DNA of 5,415 nucleotides from Firmicutes bacterium CAG:646 (lineage in GTDB: Bacteria; Bacillota; Clostridia; Lachnospirales; Lachnospiraceae): assembly GCA_000432335.1 (NCBI GenBank), contig HF995395.1, positions 74,279-79,693 on the forward strand. The letters run 5' to 3'. The position numbers were made by a program, and so were the translations under genes. Below are positions 1 through 5,302 of the stretch, piece by piece. The notes beneath the pieces are model-generated. The model saw nothing but the letters and a program-made list of their open reading frames with translations. It searched no databases and was not told where the DNA came from. Every line of letters begins with the position of its first letter. The stretch's first letter is position 1.

Positions 1-404
1 GCGGAACCTTTACTCAGGTGGAAGGGGAGCTTCGGGAGCTTTCCGGCGTACAGCTGGAAGGGTATGAGATCCATATGGGTGTTACCTCTCTGAAAGATAC
101 AGCCCGGAGTCTTACAACGATCCAGGATCATGCAGCTTCCCAGGAGAGAAAATGTGACGGAGCTTATGAAAAGAATATCTATGGAACATACGTACATGGC
201 GTCTTTGACCGGGAGGAAGTGGCAAAGGCAGTGATCCGGGCGCTGGGCAGGAGAAAAGGAATCGATACGGAAGAGATCACCGGAATGGATTTTCAGGAAT
301 TTAAAGAAACCCAGTACGATCTTCTGGCAGCGGAACTGAGAAAACATCTGAATATGGAAACGATTTACCGGATTCTGGAGGAAGGTATACAGGAGGAACA
401 GTAA
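1..404 (+). CDS. cobQ: Cobyric acid synthase, C-terminal part (partial at window start)
   Basis: This is the last 133 codons of a glutamine-dependent cobyric acid synthase (CobQ, called CbiP in anaerobic pathways). The reading frame is open from base 3, so the gene begins outside the window. The enzyme uses glutamine and ATP to amidate four carboxylates of adenosyl-cobyrinic acid a,c-diamide, giving cobyric acid in the cytoplasm. The visible part is the end of the class I glutamine amidotransferase-like domain. It carries the family motif GYEIHMG and, further on, GTYVHGVFD, whose His is expected to be the His of the Cys-His catalytic pair. The tail, with YDLLAAELRKHLN, also matches the normal C-terminus of the family. 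The catalytic Cys and the N-terminal ATP-binding domain lie upstream and cannot be checked. The stop is one base before the cbiC start, so the two genes are co-transcribed and probably translationally coupled. Confidence 0.95.
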   Translation, partial: GTFTQVEGELRELSGVQLEGYEIHMGVTSLKDTARSLTTIQDHAASQERKCDGAYEKNIYGTYVHGVFDREEVAKAVIRALGRRKGIDTEEITGMDFQEFKETQYDLLAAELRKHLNMETIYRILEEGIQEEQ

Positions 405-405
405 C

Positions 406-1047
406 GTGAAAATAGAACTGGAAAATGTAAAACCGAGGGATATCGAGAGAAGAAGTTTTGAGATTATTACGGAGGAACTGGGTGATAAAAAGCTGGATCC
501 GGAGAAAGAGCTGATCATTAAGCGGTGTATCCACACCAGCGCAGACTTTGAATATGCGGACAGTCTCTGCTTTTCAGAGGGAGCAGTGGAGAAAGCGATG
601 GAGGCGCTGAAAAATGGAGCCTGTATTGTGACGGATACCCAGATGGGGCGTTCCGGTATCAATAAGCGGGCGCTGGCGCGTTATGGCGGAGAAGTCTATT
701 GTTTCATATCTGATGAAGATGTGGCGGAGACTGCAAAAAAGAACGGAACTACGAGGGCTACCGCCAGTATGGATAAGGCGGCAGAAATGAAGAAACCGCT
801 GATCTTTGCTATTGGAAATGCGCCTACGGCGCTGGTGCGGCTGTATGAGCTGATGGAGGAAGGAAAAATAAATCCTGCCCTGATCATTGGAGTTCCGGTG
901 GGATTTGTCAATGTGGTGCAATCTAAAGAGCTGATCATGGAGAGTAAAGCGCCCTATATTGTCGCTAAAGGAAGAAAGGGCGGCAGTAATATAGCGGCAT
1001 GTATCTGCAATGCATTGCTTTATATGATCGATGATCGCAGGGAGTGA
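406..1047 (+). CDS. cbiC: Precorrin-8X / cobalt-precorrin-8 methylmutase
   Basis: The 213-residue product is a full-length CbiC/CobH methylmutase. It moves the methyl group from C-11 to C-12 of the macrocycle, giving (cobalt-)hydrogenobyrinic/cobyrinic acid. Nearby cbiK and cbiMNQO indicate the early-cobalt anaerobic route, hence cbiC rather than cobH. Family landmarks occur in order: the catalytic His in RCIHTSAD (His43, the same position as the known active-site His of CobH), the FSEGAV block near 56-61, D77 with the following MGRSGI segment, TTRA at 115-118, GNAPTALVRL at 137-146, PALIIGVPVGFV at 157-168 and GRKGGS at 189-194. The start is GTG at 406. It is supported by AGGAGG at 391-396 (9-base spacing), which lies inside the end of cobQ. 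The stop overlaps a possible GTG start of the next gene (GTGA at 1044-1047), so the gene sits in the middle of a tight operon. No key residue appears to be missing. Confidence 0.96.
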   Translation: MKIELENVKPRDIERRSFEIITEELGDKKLDPEKELIIKRCIHTSADFEYADSLCFSEGAVEKAMEALKNGACIVTDTQMGRSGINKRALARYGGEVYCFISDEDVAETAKKNGTTRATASMDKAAEMKKPLIFAIGNAPTALVRLYELMEEGKINPALIIGVPVGFVNVVQSKELIMESKAPYIVAKGRKGGSNIAACICNALLYMIDDRRE

Positions 1048-1052
1048 GAAGT

Positions 1053-1937
1053 GTGGAAACAGAAATAGAGAAAATACCTTTTGGTGAGAGCCATCTTCAT
1101 ATTTTTATGAATGGAAATAACTATAAGGAAGCTGTGAAAGCCCAGTCTCAGGGTGTGAACGAGAGTGTGATACGGAAAAATTTTGAAGAATATCGGAAGC
1201 GGGGCATTACCTGGCTGCGGGATGGAGGAGATATTTATGGAACCTCCCGGAGGGCAAAAGAAATCGCTCCTGAGTACGGTATCACCTATCGCACCCCCAT
1301 TTTTGCTATCCATAGAGACGGACATTATGGAGGAATTGTGGGGAGAGCCTACCGGGATATGAAGGAATATGCAAAACTGGTCAAAACGCTGCGAAAAGAA
1401 GGCGGACAGTTTGTAAAAATCATGATCTCCGGCATTATGGATTTTGACAGGGGAGGACTGACAGAAGAATCCCTTCCTGATGAAGAGATACGGGAGTTGA
1501 TCCATATTGCCCACGAGGAAGGATTTTCTGTTATGGCGCATACAAACGGTTCCCGGGCGGTGCGGACGGCTGCCCTGGCAGGGGTGGACAGCATCGAACA
1601 CGGAAACTTTTGTGATGAAGACGCGCTGGCTGCGCTGGCGGATTCTCCGGCTGTCTGGGTTCCCACAGTGGTAACCGTGAAAAATCTTCTGGGAGACGGG
1701 CGTTTTCCTGAAAATGTGATTCAAAAAATCTGGGAGGGACAGCAGGAAAATCTGTGGAAAGCCTTTGAGATGGGAGTAAAGATGGCTTTGGGCAGCGATG
1801 CGGGAGCATATCGGGTATTACATGGTCAGGGGCTGTTGGATGAATACAAAGCATTTCAAAGTGTCCTTGCCGGGCATTGGCCAGATTGGGAGGAGAGGAT
1901 CCTGCAGGGGGAGAAAATACTGCGGGAGAAATTTTAA
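1053..1937 (+). CDS. Compact metal-dependent amidohydrolase in the cobalamin operon
   Basis: This is a cytoplasmic hydrolase of the amidohydrolase superfamily (imidazolonepropionase/prolidase-like group). Its substrate is unknown. Counting from GTG 1044, a full set of metal ligands is visible: HxH at His17/His19 (ESHLHIF), Lys125 in FVKIMISG (candidate carboxylated lysine), His166 in VMAHTNGS, His186 in SIEHGNF and Asp252 in ALGSDAG. The protein starts only about 14-17 residues before HxH and ends about 45 residues after the Asp. It therefore appears to be a bare TIM barrel without the beta-sandwich domain formed by both ends of typical members, and at 294-297 residues it is shorter than most. 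I chose GTG 1053 because AGGGAG at 1039-1044 is 8 bases before it. GTG 1044, which overlaps the cbiC stop, has no good ribosome binding site. Tight coupling to cbiC and the terminator directly downstream make it the last gene of the cobalamin operon. That suggests a role in corrinoid synthesis or salvage, but this is inference only. Confidence 0.85.
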   Translation: METEIEKIPFGESHLHIFMNGNNYKEAVKAQSQGVNESVIRKNFEEYRKRGITWLRDGGDIYGTSRRAKEIAPEYGITYRTPIFAIHRDGHYGGIVGRAYRDMKEYAKLVKTLRKEGGQFVKIMISGIMDFDRGGLTEESLPDEEIRELIHIAHEEGFSVMAHTNGSRAVRTAALAGVDSIEHGNFCDEDALAALADSPAVWVPTVVTVKNLLGDGRFPENVIQKIWEGQQENLWKAFEMGVKMALGSDAGAYRVLHGQGLLDEYKAFQSVLAGHWPDWEERILQGEKILREKF

Positions 1938-1959
1938 GATCGCGTTAAAATATTTATTG

Positions 1960-2005
1960 ATAACTGTTCAGCAGCCAGAGGGTGTTGGGCAGTTATATTT
2001 ATTTT
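1960..2005 (+). terminator. Rho-independent terminator of the cobQ-cbiC-amidohydrolase operon
   Basis: The segment 1960-1973 can pair with 1983-1996 to give a 14-bp stem that includes three G-U pairs, around a 9-base loop. A T-rich tail (ATTTATTTT) follows at 1997-2005. It begins 22 bases after the amidohydrolase stop, which fits the end of the + strand operon. The G-U pairs weaken the stem somewhat. Confidence 0.75.
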
Positions 2006-2049
2006 AGAATTTTGTGCTTTTTATGAAAAATTGGCTTACATTAAAATCA

Positions 2050-2077
2050 TTGACATGGAAATAATAATAGATATAAT
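2050..2077 (+). promoter_or_regulatory. Sigma-A-type promoter of the antitoxin gene
   Basis: A perfect -35 box TTGACA (2050-2055) and a perfect -10 box TATAAT (2072-2077) are separated by 16 bases of A/T-rich sequence. Transcription should start near 2083-2085, about 43 bases before the antitoxin ATG and inside the first copy of the TACGA repeats. It is the only near-consensus promoter I see in the window. It gives the decayed toxin-antitoxin unit its own transcription, independent of both cobalamin operons. Confidence 0.8.
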
Positions 2078-2080
2078 AAA

Positions 2081-2116
2081 AGTACGAAAAAGCATACGAT
2101 TTTCAGTACGAAAAGG
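2081..2116 (+). repeat. Three tandem 12-bp repeats with a TACGA core, candidate operator
   Basis: Three imperfect 12-bp units run head to tail: AGTACGAAAAAG (2081-2092), CATACGATTTTC (2093-2104) and AGTACGAAAAGG (2105-2116). TACGA recurs at 2083, 2095 and 2107, exactly 12 bp apart, and the first and third units share AGTACGAAAA. The array covers the predicted transcription start and 5' leader, and its third unit overlaps the antitoxin ribosome binding site. Phd/YefM antitoxins usually repress their own promoter, so an autoregulatory operator is the likeliest role. Known YefM-type sites have TGTACA cores, which the AGTAC here only partly resembles. The function is inferred. Confidence 0.55.
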
Positions 2117-2126
2117 AGTGTTTTAT

Positions 2127-2333
2127 ATGTTAGCTGTAAAGAGCATGGATGTTAGGAATAATTTTAAAAGTTTATGTGATAAAGTTTTTGGTGGTGAAAC
2201 ATTGATTATTTCAAGACCTAAAAATGAAAATGTTGTTATGCTGTCTGAATATGAATATAATGAAATGATGAAAGCTAAGAGAAACGCAGATTATCTTGCT
2301 ATGATAGATAAATCTATGGCAGAAGGAAGATAA
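2127..2333 (+). CDS. Phd/YefM-family antitoxin, C-terminally shortened
   Basis: The 68-residue product belongs to the Phd/YefM antitoxin family. Such proteins bind operator DNA with the N-terminal half and neutralise a partner RNase toxin (Txe/YoeB/RelE type) with the C-terminal tail. The visible family pattern is MLAVKSMDVRNNFKSLCDKV at the start, then ETLIISRPKNENVVMLS (24-40) and the EYNEMMKAKRNADYLAMID segment leading to the tail. Members usually run to about 80-90 residues. Here the protein stops soon after DKSMAE, so most of the toxin-binding tail is gone while the DNA-binding half looks intact. The start is ATG 2127, with GGAG at 2115-2118 (8-base spacing). An in-frame TTG at 2031 lies upstream of the promoter and is rejected. 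The gene is more AT-rich than the cobalamin genes on either side, which suggests horizontal acquisition. The following toxin fragment overlaps its end. Confidence 0.85.
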   Translation: MLAVKSMDVRNNFKSLCDKVFGGETLIISRPKNENVVMLSEYEYNEMMKAKRNADYLAMIDKSMAEGR

Positions 2334-2418
2334 AAAGGTGGTAAAGCGTATCAATGAACTTATAAAAGATATTGATCGTAACGGGCTTTTCAAAGGTATT
2401 GGTAAGCCTGAACTATGA
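2317..2418 (+). pseudogene. Txe/YoeB-type toxin fragment, truncated at both ends
   Basis: In the frame whose codons start at 2317, 2320 and so on, the translation reads WQKEDKKVVKRINE followed by LIKDIDRNGLFKGIGKPEL and a TGA at 2416-2418. This matches the N-terminal to central part of Txe/YoeB mRNA interferases, which cut mRNA in the ribosome. The family pattern is YWQ..DKK..KRIN..I.DI.RN...GIGKPE.L. The first roughly 15-20 residues are absent, since the frame is closed by TAG at 2305. The C-terminal half, which holds the core strands and catalytic residues, is also gone. The fragment has no usable ribosome binding site: GTG 2338 is preceded by AAAAAG with no spacing. It overlaps the last codons of the antitoxin gene in another frame, which points to a deletion that joined the two genes. 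It should be inactive. Confidence 0.85.
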
Positions 2419-2446
2419 AGATTAGCATCTCAAAATGATGCAAATG

Positions 2447-2509
2447 AAAAAAGCCTCCTATGATAAGATGAGAATGGTATTGCAAGCCAAACGCAAGATC
2501 AAAGGAGGC
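2447..2509 (-). terminator. Rho-independent terminator after cbiO-cbiK
   Basis: Read on the minus strand, GCCTCCTTTGAT (2509-2498) pairs with ATCATAGGAGGC (2464-2453) in 7 + 4 bp with one internal mismatch. Six T follow (2452-2447). The hairpin starts 18 bases after the cbiO-cbiK stop, which is where the transporter/chelatase operon should end. The loop is long (33 bases) and has room for a small inner stem (TTGC/GCAA), so the structure is less compact than a typical terminator. On the + strand no T run follows the hairpin directly, so it is unlikely to work well in both directions. Confidence 0.65.
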
Positions 2510-2527
2510 GATCTGAATTTTATTGTA

Positions 2528-4195
2528 TTAGCCCATCTGTTCCATCGCTTCTTGGATGTGTCGAATAAAGATTTCTCTTACCGCAGGGTATTCGCCCAGC
2601 CCTTTCAAGCAGCATTCCACAAAAAATCCCTGATTTTCAAACTGGCACCGCCAGGAGTCCGGATCGTCTCCTGCCATATCGTTGGTAGCGTGGTCTCCGG
2701 CTACGATCATAAAAGGCGCCAGAACCACTTTTTTGGGAGATTTTTCACAAATCATTTTCATAATTGTTTCCATGGAAGGGTAAGCTTCCACAGTACCCAG
2801 AAAGATATTTTTATGTCCCTTATCTTTAAAAGAATAATCTAAAGCAGCATAGATGGAATTAGCGTAGTGGGTGGTTCCATGTCCCATCAGAACCAGAGCT
2901 TCCTCATCAGAAAGAGCGGAAAATTCATCGGCGATTGCCTGAATCATATCCCAGTTATCCTGCTCACTGGTGAGCAGCGGAGTTCCAAAGGACAGGCTGT
3001 GAAATTGATCCTGATAGGAGAGGGCATCCTCTTTCATCAGATCATTTTCAATTCCATTGATCACATGGGTGGGCTGAATGATCACATCAGTGATGCCGTC
3101 GGCAGCCATCTGTTCCATCGCTTCTTTTACATTATTAATCTTGATTCCATCTCTTTTCAGCAGTTTTGCCATGATCATTTTGCTGGTCCAGGCACGATAA
3201 ACCGTGTATTCCGGAAAAGCAGCCTGAATTTCATTTTCTATGATATCAATCGTTTTTTCTCGTGTATGGTGGTAGCTGGTACCGAAGCTGACCACAAGGA
3301 TTGCTTTCTTTTCTTTTTGCATAGGTAATGTTCCTCCATGATAAGTTCTTTCGCTGACTTTGGCAATATAAGCTTCCAGTTGTTTCAAATCCCGGGGAAT
3401 GGGAAGTGAAGTTTTCAAAATGCCTTTTCTGCACAGGCTTTCAAAGAGTTCCAGACAGGCAGGCTGCTTTAAATTTGTAGCTTCCAGAGCCGACCGGTTG
3501 GCAAATACCTGTTCAGGAGTTCCCTGGATCAGAACCTTGCCGTCTTTGAGAAGAATCACGTCATCCGCCCAGGAAAAGGCATAGTCCACATCATGGGTGG
3601 ACATGAGAACGGTGATCCCTCTGTCTGTAAGCTGATCTACAATTTTATTCACCAAAAGGGTATGTTTGGGATCCAGGGCGGCTGCCGGTTCATCAAAGAT
3701 AATGATTTCCGGATTCATCACAAGAATATCCGCGATGGAAACCTGTTTTTTTTGTCCGCCGCTGAGCGCATGGGTGGGTTTGTGGCGAAAAGGAGTGATC
3801 TCCAGTTCAGCAATCACCTGTTCCACCCGTTCGGCGGCTTTATCTTCACTGAGTCCAAGATTCAGAACGCCGAAAGAAATTTCCTGATAGACACTGGCGG
3901 AAAAAAGTTGATTGTCCGGGTCCTGAAAAACAATTCCCACGTTACTGCGAAGGTTCAGCAGCCCTTTTCTGGAATAATCGACCGGTTCTCCATGAAAAAA
4001 GAGAGTTCCTGAGGTGGGGCGGTGGATTCCGTTGCAGCATAAGAAAAAAGTAGATTTACCGGAACCGTTTGCCCCCATAAAGGCAACTTTGTGCCCTTTT
4101 TTGATTTCCAGAGAAAGCCCATTCAGAGAATGGCTTTTTTCGTCATCATAGGAATAGAAGAGATTGTCCGCTTTTAAAATGATTTCATCCTTCAT
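2528..4195 (-). CDS. CbiO-CbiK fusion: cobalt ECF transporter ATPase joined to sirohydrochlorin cobaltochelatase
   Basis: One 555-residue frame holds two complete proteins. Residues 1 to about 290 are CbiO, the ATPase that powers Co2+ uptake: Walker A GANGSGKST (41-49), Q-loop VFQDPDNQ (Gln91), signature LSGGQKKQ (144-151), Walker B IIIFDEP (164-170), D-loop LDP (174-176) and H-loop His201 (STHD). Residues 292-555 are CbiK, 264 residues if counted from Met292, close to the size of free-standing CbiK. CbiK inserts Co2+ into sirohydrochlorin in the anaerobic cobalamin pathway. It has VVSFGTS at 301-307 and expected metal/catalytic residues His439 (MGHG), Glu470 (GTVEAYP) and His502 (GDHATND). 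There is no signal peptide before the CbiK part, so the chelatase stays in the cytoplasm. ATG 4195 overlaps the cbiQ stop (ATGA) and has AAAGGA 8 bases upstream. The join lacks any extra linker domain. A retained internal ribosome binding site and ATG (3320-3337) could also yield free CbiK. A sequencing error that hides a stop codon cannot be excluded. Confidence 0.93.
   Translation of the reverse strand: MKDEIILKADNLFYSYDDEKSHSLNGLSLEIKKGHKVAFMGANGSGKSTFFLCCNGIHRPTSGTLFFHGEPVDYSRKGLLNLRSNVGIVFQDPDNQLFSASVYQEISFGVLNLGLSEDKAAERVEQVIAELEITPFRHKPTHALSGGQKKQVSIADILVMNPEIIIFDEPAAALDPKHTLLVNKIVDQLTDRGITVLMSTHDVDYAFSWADDVILLKDGKVLIQGTPEQVFANRSALEATNLKQPACLELFESLCRKGILKTSLPIPRDLKQLEAYIAKVSERTYHGGTLPMQKEKKAILVVSFGTSYHHTREKTIDIIENEIQAAFPEYTVYRAWTSKMIMAKLLKRDGIKINNVKEAMEQMAADGITDVIIQPTHVINGIENDLMKEDALSYQDQFHSLSFGTPLLTSEQDNWDMIQAIADEFSALSDEEALVLMGHGTTHYANSIYAALDYSFKDKGHKNIFLGTVEAYPSMETIMKMICEKSPKKVVLAPFMIVAGDHATNDMAGDDPDSWRCQFENQGFFVECCLKGLGEYPAVREIFIRHIQEAMEQMG
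3320..3337 (-). promoter_or_regulatory. Internal ribosome binding site and ATG for CbiK inside the fused gene
   Basis: On the minus strand GGAGG (3337-3333) lies 10 bases before an ATG (3322-3320) that encodes Met292 of the fusion, exactly where stand-alone CbiK proteins begin (MQKEKKAILVVSFGTS). In the fused frame the same bases encode HGGTLP. This looks like the original cbiK start region, kept after the upstream cbiO stop was lost. It may still give independent translation of CbiK. Confidence 0.65.
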
Positions 4196-4965
4196 AAGAA
4201 AAATCCTTTCAGTACAAATAAAAATAGTAAAAGCTCAAAGATGGTAATCATCACAATATGCTGAAGTTTCGGAGGAGCGCTCTCACTTAGTACGTGGAGC
4301 GTACCGTCATAGCATCGGGATTCCATAGCGTCGTATAAAGCGTTTGCCCGTTTGAAGGAACGGAGTAAAAGAACCGATGCCATGGAACTGAATGATTTCA
4401 GAGAGGTTTTGTAAGTCCTGTTTCCTAAGCGGGAATTCTGTGAGGTGATGATGGCAGAGGCAGTGTTCATCAGAACAAAGATAAATCGGTAAATCAGCAT
4501 CATCAGCTCAATGAGGATTCGGGGACAGTGAATTTTCCGCAGAACCTCCAGAATGCTGGGGATGGGGGTACTTAAAGAAAGAAAGTACAGGCAGGACACA
4601 GAAGCAAGAGCCGTAAGAATCAGTTGGAGCGCATACTGTAAGGTGGCAATGCTGCTTGTAATATACCAGTTTCCCACAGGGATTGCAAAAAGATCCATAG
4701 GTGTGCGGGAAAGATGGAAAATAATCGCCAGCGTACTCAAAATCAGGAAAGCCAGAGGAATCATCATATATCGTATATAATGGAAAAGAGGGATTCCTCC
4801 CTTCCATACGGTCAGAATCCCTGTAACTGCTAATACAATACAAGCGACTGCAGTCGAACGACTGATCACACACAGTAATAATGTGATCACTGCAAACGCA
4901 AATTTTTCTCCGGCATTTACATATCTAAGCTTGGAAGTATAACAAAGCTTGTCGATTGTAATCAT
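4192..4965 (-). CDS. cbiQ: Cobalt ECF transporter transmembrane protein CbiQ
   Basis: The 257-residue membrane protein is the EcfT-type coupling component of the CbiMNQO cobalt transporter, linking the ATPase CbiO to the substrate-binding CbiM. Hydrophobic segments are seen near residues 22-53, 65-84, 108-131, 150-170 and 235-256. Between the fourth and fifth segments lie two cytoplasmic coupling motifs: SQNSRLGN (175-182) and RANALYDAMESRCYDG (206-221). The second corresponds to the conserved A-R-G-type motif, here with Ser-Arg-Cys in place of the usual Ala-Arg-Gly. The N-terminal MITIDKLCYTSKL is typical of CbiQ. The start is ATG 4965, with GGAG at 4975-4972 and 6-base spacing. Its TGA overlaps the ATG of the cbiO part by four bases, a sign of translational coupling. 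The gene lies 30 bases after cbiN in the same operon. Confidence 0.93.
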   Translation of the reverse strand: MITIDKLCYTSKLRYVNAGEKFAFAVITLLLCVISRSTAVACIVLAVTGILTVWKGGIPLFHYIRYMMIPLAFLILSTLAIIFHLSRTPMDLFAIPVGNWYITSSIATLQYALQLILTALASVSCLYFLSLSTPIPSILEVLRKIHCPRILIELMMLIYRFIFVLMNTASAIITSQNSRLGNRTYKTSLKSFSSMASVLLLRSFKRANALYDAMESRCYDGTLHVLSESAPPKLQHIVMITIFELLLFLFVLKGFFL

Positions 4966-4995
4966 GGAAAACTCCTTTCACCGGTAAGTTATTTT

Positions 4996-5301
4996 TTATT
5001 CGCCTTTTCCCAGCTTTTTCCGCTCTACCAGACGTCCCATGCAGAAGGCAATGATTCCCACGCCGATTCCGGTCTGGACACAGAAGAGAAGACTTTCCAC
5101 TTCGCCGGGAAGCTCTCCGCCGAGAATATTCTCAATGAGCGGAGCAGCAATCGGTTCAAAGTCAGAATCCACTTCTTCTACAACGGTGCTTCCGGCATCG
5201 TCAGAACCGCCGAATTCTGCGTCTTTCAGTGCAAACAGAGGGACAAAAGCGATCAGGATAATAGCGATCAGTAAAAGAATGACGATATTTCTTTTTTTCA
5301 T
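4996..5301 (-). CDS. cbiN: Cobalt ECF transporter small subunit CbiN
   Basis: The 101-residue protein is the small membrane subunit that works with CbiM in Co2+ capture. It has two membrane helices, about residues 5-25 and 70-89. The extracytoplasmic loop between them contains the family signature: DAEFGGSDD (27-35), then FEPIAAPL (48-55) and GEVESLLFCVQTGIGVGII (66-84). Its length fits the family. ATG 5301 is preceded by GGAGGG (5315-5310) with 8-base spacing. That ribosome binding site lies within the last codons of cbiM, and the cbiM stop is one base before the cbiN ATG, so cbiM and cbiN are tightly coupled. The charged tail ERKKLGKGE is consistent with a cytoplasmic C-terminus. Confidence 0.95.
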   Translation of the reverse strand: MKKRNIVILLLIAIILIAFVPLFALKDAEFGGSDDAGSTVVEEVDSDFEPIAAPLIENILGGELPGEVESLLFCVQTGIGVGIIAFCMGRLVERKKLGKGE

Positions 5302-5302
5302 A

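Noticed and set aside
1020..1724. 234-codon open frame on the minus strand opposite the amidohydrolase gene
   Set aside because: It is long, but its translation has no recognisable domain, is rich in His/Ser/Arg as expected for an antisense frame, and lies fully over a gene with clear family motifs.
2031..2126. In-frame TTG extension upstream of the antitoxin ATG
   Set aside because: The extension would run through the promoter boxes and the TACGA repeats, has no ribosome binding site, and family members begin at MLAV.
1938..2126. Search for a cobalamin riboswitch
   Set aside because: The two intergenic gaps hold a terminator, a promoter and repeats, but no B12-box-like conserved core. The likely riboswitch sites (before cbiM and before the cobQ operon) lie outside the window.
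2419..2527. Possible insertion-sequence remnant between the toxin fragment and the cbiO-cbiK stop
   Set aside because: No transposase fragment or terminal inverted repeat could be identified. The only inverted repeat fits the minus-strand terminator.
2435..2842. Plus-strand open frame across the terminator and the end of cbiO-cbiK
   Set aside because: It overlaps the conserved CbiK C-terminus, has no ribosome binding site, and its translation resembles no family. It is a shadow frame.
2867..4012. Several plus-strand open frames (2867-3328, 3593-4012, 3666-3887) opposite cbiO-cbiK
   Set aside because: They lie antisense to well-conserved ATPase and chelatase sequence and show no domains or start signals.
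4845..4856. Perfect 12-bp palindrome CGACTGCAGTCG
   Set aside because: It lies within conserved cbiQ coding sequence with no T run or promoter nearby, so chance is the simplest explanation.
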